A stretch of DNA of 64,000 bases from Hygrocybe punicea (lineage: Eukaryota > Basidiomycota > Agaricomycetes > Agaricales > Hygrophoraceae): NCBI GenBank assembly GCA_963556145.1, contig OY744466.1:5503820-5567819 (forward strand), read 5' to 3'. The position numbers and the translations under genes were made by a program. Position 1 is the first letter of the stretch. The number at the start of each line of letters is the position of its first letter. Positions 46,226-59,285 of this stretch are shown one piece after another. The notes under the pieces were generated by a model. The model was not told the DNA's origin and made no database searches. It saw only the letters and a list, made by a program, of their open reading frames with translations.

Positions 46226-48619
46226 ATGGACACGATCAATCACAGCCTACCGGTGAAGCAGCAATATATATATATACAATACAATCCAGGCTATGACCTG
46301 CAGGAATCGGCGATGGCAAAGACGTCGACATGTTCGGCTTGCAGAAGCAAGAAAATTGTTAAGTCACCGCTTTTCCCTCCCTCTTGTTACTTACACGGAC
46401 CTCTAGCGATGTGACGGTGGAATACCCACTTGCAAACCTTGCGAGAAAGCAAGAACGGTGGTTCCCTGCGATTACGCCTTGACCAAAACCACTCCATCCG
46501 AATCTGATCTTTTGCGTAAAGGGGCAGCTTGTACAGCGTGTCGGTCAGTTGAAATCAACCTTGAATGTTTTCATTCTCGACACTCTCTAACGTTGATATT
46601 ATAGGCGCAAAAAGAAGGTATGATCTACATGTGCTCTCGATTGCGCGATCTTGATTTTAACCCGACCTGCAGAAATGCAATGGCGAACGACCATTTTGTC
46701 GTACTTGTGCAATTGCTAGGAAGGAAGACCAGTGCGAGTACGACGACAGCGAATACCCTAGCGTTACGATGCTCTTACTCCAGCGAACAAAAGAACTCGA
46801 GGAACGGCTCCAAATGTATGAGGACTCGGCGCACTCGACCGCAACGCCCGACCAAGCAACACCAGACAACCCAGTCGACAATTGGGACGTGGGCCCACAT
46901 TTCGACAATCCATACATCTCCGACTTTGACGTAGAATTTTACTCTACACCAGGGTCATCATCGGCGTCCTCAGCGTCAGATTCTCTGGTTACTCTGGTTG
47001 ATCTTTCGCCGCCACCATGCGCTGAAGTACCAGCTGACACCCCATTGTCGAAGGAGGTAGAATCACCGCCTGAACTGTTAATTTCCTCACATGACATGGA
47101 CTACTTTCTTGACGGGTACACACCAAGCCTGAGCCCCTCTACAGCACCAGGACACATGCTCCCATTCACTTCCGTTAGATCTGATCTTTCTTCCATACTT
47201 GCCGGCTGTACTTCTTCATACGGCGTTCTCGCACAGCTGTGAGTCGTAGTACGCACTTCCCGGATGGTTCTCAAATATCTGATGTCCAGACATAGCCGAT
47301 CGGTTTTCTTCGCTCATGGCGTTCAGCTGGGCTTGAATATGCCCAAACATAAACTCGAAGCATTGAATCAGGGGGATCTTAGTGGGAATATTATCCATCC
47401 AGTCATAGTCCACATCGCACACCTTTGGGGCTGCATATTCCTTCAAAACGATCGCATCATCGGTCTCGATGAGGAGGCTACACACCTTCAACTTGTTTTG
47501 GAATCGCTGGCGGGTCCGGTATCGCCAAACCTGGTCACATTACTACAGGCGTATTGCTTAATAGGGATCTATTTCTTTTTCAAGCGCGAGCTATACCGAG
47601 GCCGAGAGTTTTTGCTTAAAGCCAGCAATATTGTGTTGCAGTACAACTTGCACATCACCCTTCCCTCTTGCAAGTTTTACAGTGGACAAGGTGACATCAC
47701 GGACGCGAGTTTACCGTTGGTTGCAAACGACGAGGGGGACGAACTAAGAAATGCCCTATGCCAGCTGGTCTACGTCGACAAGGTTTCTGAGCTATTGCTC
47801 CACCTACCACCGGTACTCAACAGCCAATTGGACGAGGACTTCCGCACAATCCTGGCAAGTCTTTTGCTGTTGTCGCAAAACTACAATCCCTTATACTGAC
47901 AAAAATATTACCGCACAGCAACTTCACCGCACGTCCTCATCACTAGGCATGATTAATTTGCGCACAAAGAGCGTTTCGTTATTGCGAGAAGCCCGAGTAT
48001 TCGTGTCTCAATGGAATAACTGGGTGGATGGTTCGCCAATCAAGGCCCAGCTTGACTGTATAACCTTTTTTTAACATTGCTCTATAGGCACACATCCCTC
48101 ACCGTCGTGGTATGACAAATATTGGAGCCTCATTGAACGAATCCAGCAACACATATCTGACGTCAATTTGACGATTCTGAGGGTGACTTTCATCCCAGGC
48201 ACACAAACCAGTGAAGTTGCCCTCAAAATGTGCGTCATTATCTCGACCACGGCGTTGACGGATCTACACAATCTCCTTGCACCGACCCACGCCGAGTCGT
48301 ACCGGAGGTGTCTCGACTCCGTCGTGGAGATTATCAGCGCTGCGAACACATTCACAGCACATGACTTTGATTTCCTCGATCCCATCCTATCGGTCCGTGC
48401 ATCGCCCTTTTATTGATTTAGTGAATCTCTTTTCCTCATTTAGCTTTGCAGACATGTTGGACGGTCGCGGAACACGTACTTGCTCGAGAGCAGCAGCGAC
48501 TGAATTCCCCTCAGTCCTCGTCCACGATTGGAGTTTATGCAGGCGATCTGCAATTCATGTTCACCGTTCTACGCCGATGCACTCTGGAACTAAAGAGAGC
48601 CGTTCCATATGTTGATTAA
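46226..48619 (+). CDS. Transcription factor with two tandem Zn2Cys6 clusters
   Basis: After splicing, the N-terminus holds two fungal binuclear zinc clusters. The first is CSACRSKKIRCDGGIPTCKP then CEKARTVVPC; the second is CTACRRKKKKCNGERPFCRT then CAIARKEDQC. Each has C-x2-C-x6-C-x6-C-x2-C-x8-C spacing. Introns GTTAAGTCACC...CTCTAG, GTCAGTTGAAA...TTATAG and GTATGATCTAC...CTGCAG split the clusters. A coiled-coil-like MLLLQRTKELEERLQMYE and an acidic, serine-rich region follow. A fungal transcription-factor middle region begins after the intron at 47240-47288 (HSRSVFFAHGVQLGLNMPKH, IIHPVIVHIAHLWG). The C-terminus reads RRCTLELKRAVPYVD, stop at 48619. Start may be 46226 or the in-frame ATG at 46313. 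It probably regulates nearby or metabolic genes; the target is unknown. Confidence 0.8.
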
Positions 48620-50370
48620 TACCAGAAGGGCTCAAGCCTCAAGTTTCTCCGCCAACATCCGTTATCCCTCCCTCCCTGCCTGCAGCAAATACTTTCAAAA
48701 CTGACAGCCCGGGGACACAAATCTATAGCCAGAGTGGTTTGAAAAAAATTAGAATCACGCTCGTTTCGTTCACAAACACTGCATCGCCTTTCCTCGTCAT
48801 TAAACCTTAGCTCTGGACGCACACATAGAATATTGTATTCACAACGCTGATGATTTTGCTCATGTATTTCTTTCATACCTTTGCTGGCCAAAATAATTCG
48901 AGAATGTAGCGGGCCTTCTTCGAGTAACAATAACCAACCATGAACTAATTCCTGCTGGGGGGAAATCATGTTTGAGAGCTCAGCTGCGAGGATAGACGAA
49001 AAAAGAGGAAACTTCGGAAACACACTCCCTCAGAGGCACCAGGAGTTCTGTGCTCCTGCAGTCCGTGAAAGGAAGCTATTCAAGCAAATCTTCGATCCAG
49101 CTGGAGAGAAAAAACTTTCCGCGCGTAAAAGTTAATCCTAAGAGAAAACATGGATTTGGGTGGGGGGGAAGAAGATGTGGTAGCTTGATAGAATCCCCCC
49201 AGTCAGGCGTGCTTTATCACGAATGTGAATGTCTTGCCTGCGATGAAGCTCGGGAAACTACACCGGTATCCTCTCGGTTATTTCAAGGAGATCAAACAAC
49301 ACCACAAACGGCAATCTAATACCGACCTTCATTCTTCTATTACCTCAACTCCAAAACCAGGAATCGCACATTACGATTGTCGGAAATCTCAGATCCTTGA
49401 AGCAAGACATCGACTGCACCAAAGTTTTCCTTGAGAACCAGAAGCACTTGATTGAAACTGATTAACGGACTTACCGTAGTGGTACGCGTTTCGCAAACCC
49501 TTTCAGAGTCTGATTCATGCAAGGCCAATGTCTTGTTGCAGGGTGCATTCAAGTTCAGGGGCTACAGCGCAAGTCATCGATGGCACATTCAAACAGAAGA
49601 CTGCAGATGCTCACAAATGGCTTCGGTTTGATTAGGCTGGACATTTTCCATATTTCAGGAACAAGTTTGGACACGTCATTCATATTCTCGAAGCTTTCAA
49701 AGAAAATTATCGAACGATTGGCGGAGGCAATCCAGGTTCGATGAAGCGGTATGCAGAGGTTGAAAGGTGACAACATCTTGAACTCGGTTCGGCGAAGGTT
49801 CTGGATTGCACGTTGGTATCAACGACCTGATTTTTTAGTGGCCATGTTTGCTCTATTCTCCAATGCGGCATTATAATACCCCCCTAGGCTCCACTCCCAG
49901 GTAATCAACAGATGCACAGTCGTTTGGGCGGAGAAATTGGCTGTTGCCAACGCACAAGTCTTCTTTCGATCGCAATGGGTGTGAAGTTTATACACGGTCA
50001 AGTTACCTCGTATACAGTGAGTGTGGTGTGTCGTAACCTAGACAGAGATGTCTAAAATTTTGCAGTGTTGAGAGAGCCGATATTGCAGTAAAAGAGTATG
50101 TCTTTGTTGTCAGCACTGGATGCGGTAGATCTGATAGAGTTGTACGACTAAAGGTCAATTCACAAGAACTGAAAGGTTTGGTTTGGCGCTTACAAGACAG
50201 AAAAAGTTAAAAATCGTGGCTTCTGTCGTAACCATTCCGCCAGGAAGCCAAACCGCGACTGCAGCTCCCGTTGTGAGTCGTACGTTTCCCACCTTGTTTC
50301 TCAGAATCTCACGTGTTCCCCGACGTTGATTACGCTTTGGTCGCATCTTTAAAAGCGTAGAAAAAGACCG
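48620..50370. other. Intergenic region; weak open frames only
   Basis: A 135-residue minus-strand frame at 48616-49023 overlaps the end of the transcription factor and has a cysteine pair pattern (CEYNILCV, CSVCERN), but no family is recognised. Minus-strand frames at 49340-49776 could belong to a small, decayed, F-box-like gene (LISFNQVLLVLKENF), without convincing support. The promoter of the PHD-SET gene must lie near the right edge. Confidence 0.35.
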
Positions 50371-50376
50371 TAAGGA

Positions 50377-53300
50377 TTGGAGGCACCCAGCTTGTCAAGT
50401 AGTGCAAAGGATATTGAGGAAACAGGTGAACCGCCACTACAAGAAAAGTGCTCGGGCGATGCTCAGGGTGATGGTCAGGGTCAACGCCATCTATTGACGT
50501 CTATTTATGCTCGCCTGGCCAAACTCGTCCATGAAATTGTTTCGGCCTGTCTGATGAACGACGATGCAACAGAGGCTGCTCTGGGACTGCTTGGTCTTTC
50601 CCCGTATAACATTCCCCCCCCGTCCCTCGTCCCACTCAAGCGAAAGCAAAATAATTCTCTCTCTCTCCCAGCAGACAAGCCAATGTCAAGCAATTCCGAT
50701 GGAATCGACTGCATTTGCGGCTTTGGCTACGACGACGGTTTCTCAATTGCGTGCGACAGCTGTTCTAGGTGGTGCCATACAGCTTGTTTCGATATCGTGA
50801 TGAGTGACATACCCGAGGAATGGCATTGTTGGATCTGTGTACCTCGTGCAGTCGACAGGGAGCGGGCGGTCAGATTGCAGAAGGCACGGCGTAAGCAGGC
50901 ACAGGAACTGGAGTTGGATCGCTCGAGAGCAAGAATCGGTCCGGGCGTAGACAGGAAGCCCCGTCGGGCCAGTGCAGCAGCAATTGAGGGGAGCAATCCA
51001 AAACGCAAGCGTAGGTCGTCCGTCAACGCCCAACCTCATCCACCAACAGAAGACGAGCACGTCGACATCGACGATCCATGGACTAATAGCTATGTTCCAA
51101 TCACTCAAGACATCATCCCTCAGCAGGACACCCGCGACAAACTCCGTCGACAGGCCCAGCATTGGAGAGGAATCACCGCTCTACGGACAACCCAGGACAA
51201 CACCATCCCCGTACAACTCCCTGACAATACCCCACCAGCTCAAACAACCATCCAGCCAATCCCGTACTCCTCTTATTCCCACCCAACCCTTTCCCTTAAC
51301 ACCAATCCCTCTGTGCGTCCTCCGTCCTACGCCATGCACACAACCACCCCCATCCCGTCCGCGCACTTCATCACTCCCTATAAGTCCACAATTATCCCAT
51401 CCTCGGCTTACCTCTCAGACCCACTCAATGCCTATGCTCACCTTGGCATGCCCAAACCTTTCGTCCACCTCTTTGGTCCACCCCTAGATATCACCCTTGA
51501 TTCTCGCATCACTGGAGACAAGAGCCGCTTCTTGCGTAGCGGCTGTCGTCCCAACGCCGTCCTTCGCCCCGTAATTTGCAAAACTCAAGATCCGACCCTC
51601 ACTTTCGGTGTGTTCGCGCTGCGAGACCTCAAGGCCCACGAGGAGGTGGTGCTTGGTTGGGAGTGGGACGATGGAAATGCGGTGCACAGCCTTCCAGCTC
51701 TCATCGAGAGCCCACACATGTTCCCGTAAGTGCACCTTTACCCCTCTCTTCCTTTTATCTTGATCCATCGACACCCCAGGTGGAACGACAGAACGCACCA
51801 ATTGCATCATCTACGGAACCAGATGGCGAACATCCTGCATGCTCTCGGATCAACGTTCACGACGTGCGCATGTGGCGCACGCGCGAGGGACTGTGCCCTG
51901 ACCCAGATGGCAGCCTTTGTGGATGGCGAGATGACAAGCGAGCCGGTGGACCTTGGGCCGTTGGTGGGCGCAGAGAGAGGGTTCATGACAAAGGAGAAGG
52001 TGCCATGGTCAGGTGGGATGTGCGGCGTGGAAATGGTTTCGACATCCACGACTACGACGACACCAGAAAGCACCAATCTCCAGCTGCCAGTTCTAACATT
52101 ATCTCCGGCAACCTCATCACCATCACCTACGAAGTGCGGGACATGGAAGGGCAAGGCGAGAGCTCTCGAGTCCGAGGCAGAGTCGAGTGAGCAAGATTCA
52201 ACTGACATTTTGTCGCATCGTGAGCCCCTTTTTTTAAAATGTCTACGTCATATTAACCTCCGAGCGACTTTCCAGGTTCTCGGAATGGGAAACACCGCGC
52301 TAAACGGCGGGTGACTATTGACGGCTTGCCAAGTTACTCATCTCCGCCTGCATCTCCCCGCGAGCACGCCACCGAGGAAGATGACTCTGATCTGCAGGCT
52401 GGCGAGGCGGATTCGGAAGCCAAGATGCCACCCAAGATGCGCAAGCGTTGGATCCACCAAAGTTTCGAGGCGCTCAAGGATGTGCAGACTTCGGCGTCGC
52501 CTAGCGGAATGGGAAACAGAGTTGGGTTACCAATCGCCAATGAGGAGAGTGGGGAAGAGGAGTGTGATGGTATGGATGTTGATGATGAGTGCGCATCACC
52601 AACTCCCAGGGTGGACGTAACAAAGCCTTCTACATCACGTGACCTGTTAGCGATCTCCCCTCAGGGTATTGGTCATTCTATCTATGATTCTCCGCCTTCA
52701 ACATCGCCGTCGACATCGTTTGCTAAATTGTCGTTACTTTCTCCCATCGCTGGCGGCACAGATGTGTCTCGTGGTCGTACAGGCAGTCCAACGGATGCCG
52801 AAGTGGTTGATTTGATGGAGGTGGATCGAGGGGTACCCGCGGTGGTTCTCTCGAATAACCCATACGATGCAGTTTACAACCTCACGAGCCCGATGGGACG
52901 GCGTACAGAATCTCCCTCCTCTCAACCCGAGCCTGTTTCTCCCATTTCGCAAGAACCTGTGCAGTCCCCATCAGATGAACGGCCAGATACCCCAGAAGCA
53001 GATGACGACCAGCCATTGCCCCCAGCAAAGCGAGTCGAAGATCCAGACACTATCTCAATGCCCACACCAACGCCTGCACAGTTGCAGTCGTTAGATCCTG
53101 CACCATTGTCATCGCCATCACCATCATCGCCACCACTGCCACCGCCACCACCCTCGTCGGAAACCCCAACACGACCACCCTCTCCTCCACCACCTAAAGT
53201 CAAGATGTCACTCAAGGATTTCGCCATGCGAAAAAAGAAGAAGCGGGAGGAGGAGGAGATGGCCAAGACTATGTTATCGCCTGCAAGCATGTCGTCCTCC

Positions 53301-54194
53301 CTGGCAGCCGTCACCTCCACCGCCACCAGGGATACAGAGACATGTGATAGGAATGAGAATGAGGATGATGTAGGGATTAACGACGACACGAAGGTCGCGC
53401 TGCCGAACGGGGCTGTGACGTTATCTGAAGGGCAGCAATCAATATTCGTTTGCCCCGTTCCAGACCCAACACGTTCCCGTTCGGCCCCGACACAGCCGCC
53501 CAATGGCACAAGGGGTCACAGGGTGCACCAATACGATGAAGCCGTGAACTCGTTGCAGGCCAAGATAGAGCTCATTGACGCTCCCCTGCCGCGTGGCATG
53601 GTTGTAGCGGATGACCGAGAACAGGAGGTGCCACCGGTGTCGCCACTCAACGGAGAACACAGTCATGACATGTTCGCGAAAACTTCGCCGGCAATGATGC
53701 CCATGGTCGGTGCCGATGTGCGATATCACTCCTGGCGACCGTCACGCGAAGACAGCGAGGTCACCGGTTCCACTCCGCTGAAACAGAAGTCGTCCTCATT
53801 CGTCCCGCGCTCGCATACGCCGCCGACACAGCCGCGGTCCTTCCAGACCCCATATCCCAACGCGCTTCCCGGATCGACACCCCCCCCGCCCGCGCAGAGC
53901 CAAGGGAGGCATCCGCAACCATCATCGACGTCGACGGTGACGCAGATTTATCGGGCGCAAAATCCAGCAGCGCCGTCACAGCAGGGAAATTCGGTGGCAC
54001 GACCTCCGCCGACAGGTCCTCGTGCACTGCAGAACTCCGTTCTGCCGAGTCGGCGCTTTGGGGGTATTGGGCCGCCGTTCATTCCGATGGGACCGTCCGC
54101 GGACCGGGATCGGACGGAGTGGGAAGGGGAGCGGGGTTGGTTAACGCGGGCACGTGGACGAGGAGGTGGTAATGCGCCTGCTTGGGGGCGATGA
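50377..54194 (+). CDS. PHD finger and SET domain protein (SET3/MLL5-like)
   Basis: Three exons (to 51725, 51780-52219, 52276-54194) join in phase to about 1,235 codons. The PHD finger CICGFGYDDGFSIACDSCSR to WCHTACFD-x-n-EEWHCWIC binds histone H3 tails in related proteins. The SET domain lies at about residues 375-450: HLFGPPLDITLDSRITGDKS, RFLRSGCRPNAVLRPV and FGVFALRDLKAHEEVVLGWE. In SET3/MLL5-type proteins it often lacks methyltransferase activity and acts in histone deacetylase complexes. A post-SET-like CACGARARDCAL follows, then a very long proline/serine-rich disordered tail with SLKDFAMRKKKKREEEE (coiled-coil-like, basic). The open frame starts without an ATG at 50377. The first in-frame ATG is 50554, so a short upstream exon is likely missing. 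Confidence 0.82.
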
Positions 54195-54569
54195 TTGGAT
54201 GGTGGTGCTAACACGCCGGATTTTTTGATCCGTTGAGATTATCTTTTATTTTTCTTGGTGCGGTCGTTGCGTTTTTTCGCTTAACATACTTTTAACCGTT
54301 TACCTGATTATTATTATTTCTTGAAAGTTCTCTTTTTTTTATGTTTTGAGCGCATAATGAAGGCCTTGGGTTGTTGGTCACCGTGATGACACACCATCAT
54401 GCTTGTCGGTAGTAATCAAAGTGTCAATTTGACAATTAGGTCGAGCCTCGGTCGCGAACAAGCGCTCACTAAATACAAGGATTCCTCCTTTCAACCCCTT
54501 GTTTCCCACAGCGGGACGTTATCGGAACGACCGTCAGTCACTCTTTCTCTGCCATCCAAGACATCATCT

Positions 54570-55924
54570 ATGAGATCTGTAGCATTCGAAGGGGTTATCC
54601 ACCTACTGTATACCGCCCAAGTCGTCAGCCGAAACCTCAGTGAGCCATATTTACTGGCGCTAGATTCGTCAATGCCAGTGGGAGAAATCAACTGATTTTT
54701 GTCGTGTGAGCCTCATCACTAGCATTCCTGACATGGGACATCTGCATCACCTTTGGCCAGGAGGTGGCGTACATTTGGATGTGAGTGGTCCTCATTTACC
54801 TTTCTCTACCTGCCATATTTATATCTACCACCGAAAGGACACCTGGGTCATTATGGGGTATCAAATCCGTCTACCTCTTCCTGCGCTACTATGCGTTGTG
54901 TTCGCTAATGTCCTCCAATCTCTTTTCTGTTCCCCTTTTGATTTCCTGACCCTCTTGACACCTTCCAGAGCAACACAAGTCACGGCCGCCCGCCTCCACC
55001 ACAGGGTTCCTGTAGCCTTGAACACTTGTCACTCCTTCTTCTTGTTCCAGATCATATCCGCCGAACTTGTCATCATCGCAGCCAACATTATCGTCATGGC
55101 ACAAGGTCAGTCCATCGTGATTCTCATTACAAGCGTGGCGTTGAGGATATTGCAGTGTATGCATTGTATAATCGCAAACTCTGGGTTGCAATGGTCCTGA
55201 GCGGCCTACTCTGCCTTGAGATCGTCGCTTCCTTAGTGATCATCCCATACACACTCCCAAAAACTACTTTCAACCCATTCTGCTACATTTCAATGCCCAC
55301 GAGGTTCTACGTTGCTTTCAGGTCTGTGCCTTACTCCACCCCATCCCCCCCCTCTGTCGGTCACACACCGATCCAAATCGATCTAACATTCCACCAATCA
55401 CAGCTTGCTATCAATATTCCTCCCCGTCACTTCCTTCTTCTTTATCCTCGCCCAGCAACTGGTTGGCATCCGCCAGGGCTGGGGTAAGACGCCGATTATG
55501 GTGTTACTGATGCGAGGTGGCACATGGGGTGTCATGGGGCTCATTAGTAAGTTCCACATTGTCACCCACCTGGATTGCAGGGTCGCAAACGCAAAAAAAA
55601 AACAGTCGTCTGGATTACCAACCCGCTCATCGGTGCTCTCGCTGGTAAACCTCTTGTAAATGTTGGACATTTGTAAGCCCGCTCTATTTATTCACCACAG
55701 CTCTCTGATACCTCTTCCGTAGGTGGTTCATGTCTATTATCCCGTCCATCGTCAGCCTACCCATTATTCACCTGTTCCTTGATACCCCACTTTTGACATT
55801 GTTATCCATACAGGGCTGCCGTGTAGTCCTCAATATCCAACATCTCAGGTTACCTCCAGAATATATACTGACAGACGGTGATGTATTTACAACCGACATT
55901 GAGCCTGAGTGCACTGGCATATAG
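54570..55924 (+). CDS. DUF6533-like multi-pass membrane protein
   Basis: Joined pieces read MRSVAFEGVIHLLYTAQVVS, then after an intron (GTGAGCCATA...CATCACTAG) FLTWDICITFGQEVAYIW, the characteristic start of fungal DUF6533 proteins. Later exons give IISAELVIIAANIIVMAQ, VYALYNRKLWVAMVLSGLLC, LEIVASLVIIPYTLP, MRGGTWGVMGLI and GCRVVLNIQHLRLPPEYILT, ending ECTGI. At least five hydrophobic segments are visible. The family is large in Agaricomycetes, has a seven-transmembrane-like layout, and its function is unknown. Some exon joins in the middle (54790-55060) are uncertain. An AAAAAAAAA run at 55594 interrupts nothing essential if it lies in an intron. Confidence 0.65.
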
Positions 55925-58546
55925 CGACTTCCGGGGCAAGAAGCCATAAAATGTAGTAATGTGGCTATGTTGTATATTATCATTACATATTTTTATCAAT
56001 ATCCTTTGACAATTTCAGGATCACGATCTTCCTTGTTGTAGCGACACCAATACGTTGGGAGCAATGTTCCCGTCTGAGAATAACACCGCATACATACATG
56101 TCAGTGGAAATCCGAGCTGAGCTTGGCTTTAGCCTTATAAGGAATAACACTAGTGAGGTGTGGGCCATTGCTTTGCATGGCAGGTTACTCATCCCTTTTT
56201 AGTAATGAGAGTATACAAATAATACAGTATTATTACCCTTCTATGATAATAAATATTTGTGAAGTTATTGATATTTCCTTTATTATTACATACTGATGCT
56301 AGTCAGATACCATTCTGATACCATACTACGATGATATTAATTGATTATATCCTGTTCCTTCCAATTTGTCATGACCCAATATCAGATCCCAAATTGACAT
56401 ATTTCATATCAAGTTTGCAGTGTTCAAGTTGGCAGATATATAACTAACTACCTTACTACTTTATTAGTCATAGTTACTCTGAAGATTTTACAGAATGTGT
56501 AGTAAGTATATCCAGAAATGCTAAGTATCTGAATTATTTGTCAGGTCAGGAACAACCTCCTGTGAGTACTGTAGAAATAATCCCATGCACAATGATACCA
56601 ATTGCACTGCTATTGGAATCACTTTGATAAGATTCCTGGTTTTGATGAGTATCAGAATCAACAATATGACTGGTTCAGCTTGTGTACACTGGCAATGCTG
56701 CAGATTAAATGAAGCTGGGAAATTAGTGAGGCAATGTTCTTGTCAAACAGTTTGATGAGTATTGGACACCTGAACCATTTCCAGCACACACGATCAAGAT
56801 AGGTGTGGCATGCATGTATGGAATTTATGGAACAGACAGTGTCTGTTGCACTGCAATGCTGCATACTGTGCCTAAGTCACTGGCCCAATGATTTGCTGAA
56901 AACGATTCAGCCTATTGTACCAGTATTGAGAATGTATTAAGTATGATGTGCATTGCAAGGTTATATAGGAATAGTACAGACCCATCCAATATACAGGTCA
57001 TACTACTGTTTGTACAATGGCATTGCCCAGCATTGAAGCTGGAAGACAATATTATACCTGGGAAGCTTGCTGAGTGCTTTCTGATACATTGTTCTACCTG
57101 TTAAATGAGTAAGCACTGCTTGCATTGTTAATGATTTCAAAGTGCATATTAAATCTTGATACATCACAGACACATCCAATGTGCTGTTCATACAGTGGTT
57201 TGCGCATTGGGAATGTCTCAGATGAAAACTGGAACACCTACCGAAGACTTACCGAACACCTTTGGACCTGTGTGACAAATAGTCACTGCTTGCATTGTCA
57301 ATAATTCTAATGCACATTGTACGTGCATCTACATTACAGATACATCCAATATGTTGTTCGTACAGATGTTTGTGCAAGGGGAATGCCCAGCTTAAGGCTG
57401 GGACACCTACCGAACACTCATCGAACACCTCTGGACCTGTGTGACAGGTGTACAATGAACACTGTTCGACCTCTTTTCATTATCAACAATTCTAATACAC
57501 ACAGTAGATATAGCTACATGACAGATACTACTGACATATTGTTCATTCATACATGGTGCATTGCATTACCAATGCATGTGATTATTATAAGAAACTGATT
57601 GCAATTGCAATACCAAAATGATCTAACACTACCCATTTCCACATTGGCTGCTGTGATCCGGCTGCCTTATTGTTCTTGCTGATTGGGACAACAAATTCTC
57701 ACACTCAACTCTGCCCAGTCACACAGTTTCATAGTTATTCCCAGGGCTTCAAAATTGTTTCCACAGTTTGGAAAAATTGTTCCCACGGCTCGGCAAATTA
57801 GAGTGTGACCCTGAGTTGAAAAATCCACTGTAGAGAATGACTCCCTTATAGGGACTCGTAACATGACTCGGAAATTTACAAGGCTCTGAGTATAAATAGA
57901 AACTGAGTTCAGTTCATCATGTCTTCTTCCTCTCTGTCTTTAGTGCCCTCACCTTTGATTCTATCAGCCAGAGCATTCACATATTCCCATGAGCTATCAA
58001 AGGATGTGAGATCCTGTCCAACATTGCACAATACCATCCTGTAATGTGTGTAAACAACCATTTCCACCATGTAGCAGGCCCAAGGTTTGTTTCTGAATCC
58101 TTGGGTAATTGTTGAATCCCCAACATCATCACCTCATTCAAACCTTGGAATGTGTGGGACATTGTGACAGTGAAGGTTGGCGTAGATATCTCCTTCTTTG
58201 CCCTGTAGAGGGAAAGCCTGGCTTGCTTGTCCCATTGGCAATTGTGATTGGTAGGACAGTGAGACTACATGTAGAAGGTGTTGGGAAGGTTCATCTGTGT
58301 CACCTTTAATATAACAAAGGTGAGATCTGAGTCTTTGACCTTGAGAGCTTTCTGAGCAAGAGAAATGTCTTCCTCAGTTGGATCCAAAACAGAGAGGTTG
58401 TGACCTTGTTGCAATTGCTCAGTTGAGAGTTGGCTATATAGTTGCATAAATTGAATGAGAGCATGTGGACTGGTGAGGATATCAATGCCCTCAGTGAAAA
58501 TTGTGCCTGCATGATCCTCCAAATGAACCTAGCATGCTCAGCACAA
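55925..58546. other. CpG-poor transposon debris
   Basis: From the end of the membrane-protein gene CpG content drops. Minus-strand pieces at 57977-58522 (DALIQF-like HALIQFMQLYSQLSTEQLQQ, DPTEEDISLAQKALKV) look like a decayed protein of unknown family. A tandem repeat occupies 56979-57530. The region ends abruptly at the LTR starting near 58547, where CpGs return. Confidence 0.45.
56979..57530. repeat. Tandem repeat of about 170-190-bp units
   Basis: The landmark ACA-CATCCAAT followed by a stretch ending in GTTGTTC-TACAG recurs at about 56979, 57169 and 57340, with a partial fourth copy near 57525. Each unit also contains GGGAATGCCCAGC-like and ACACCT-CCGAACAC segments and CACTGCTTGCATTGT. 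The copies diverge by roughly a fifth, so the array is old. No coding function is apparent. Confidence 0.6.
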
Positions 58547-59108
58547 ATGTCACGTTTCACCCCGATTTAACCACCGCTTCTGACCCCGCGTCCAACAATG
58601 ACATCATTGCTTGGGTCCAGAACATTGTTGATGACAACCAAAGACAGTATCCTGATCCTCACAATTACCCTCATCATCTGATCACCGCTGACGAGTTACC
58701 AACATCACACACTCTCATACATGCACTTAATAACACTGCACAGCACAACCATCGCATCAGCTGTCTATTGACACCAGACCTGCAACGCAGTCGTTGGCCA
58801 CCATGATGGCACCCCAAAACGTGTAGACCACAAACCAAACGAAGACACTGTTCATCTCGGAGCTCAGCCTCCTTGCTGCCACACATCATGACGAAGAAGC
58901 CTGCCCTGAAGTCGTTATAGTATATAAACCTGAACATTTGTAGTCAGTAAATCCCAAGTTTAGTTTAGCTACTTTTTCCCTGATCGCTACCTTGACTACC
59001 CAGACACCTTCCCCTCCCCTTTCCATCTTTGTATTCGCTTATCTTCTTATTACATCCTCAGTTTGGTTAATTGTTGCCGGAGGCCGCAATTAAGATCGCG
59101 ATCCGTAA
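58547..59108 (+). mobile_element. 5' LTR of a gypsy-type retrotransposon
   Basis: The interval starts TGTCACGTTTCACC and ends GCGATCCGTAACA, giving TG...CA ends with inverted termini TGT(C/T)ACG. A sharp change from CpG-poor to CpG-containing sequence marks the left edge. A promoter-like TATATAAACC lies near 58920. The gag frame begins 178 bases after the right edge. The matching 3' LTR was not found, because the element is truncated near 61.38 kb. Its last 45 bases are related, inverted, to the start of the insertion at 35579. Confidence 0.55.
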
Positions 59109-59285
59109 CATAAAACTAAACTTCTCCCAACTCCCCTAACAATTACCCAAGACAACCTGGATCCATGACGATACTGAACACCAGAATCAGACCTCAACGA
59201 CGACTACCACCTGACACCTGAATCGCCGGAATCTTCCGACGACGAATTTGACCAATACGTTGCAACAAGAACAACCTTCCATCCC

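Noticed and set aside
48616..49023. 135-residue minus-strand frame as a gene
   Set aside because: It overlaps the end of the transcription factor, has no recognisable domain and no clear splice or start context.
50155..50346. Small basic minus-strand protein (MRPKRNQRRGTREILRNK)
   Set aside because: Short, low-complexity basic start in the promoter region of the PHD-SET gene, with no family match that I recognise.
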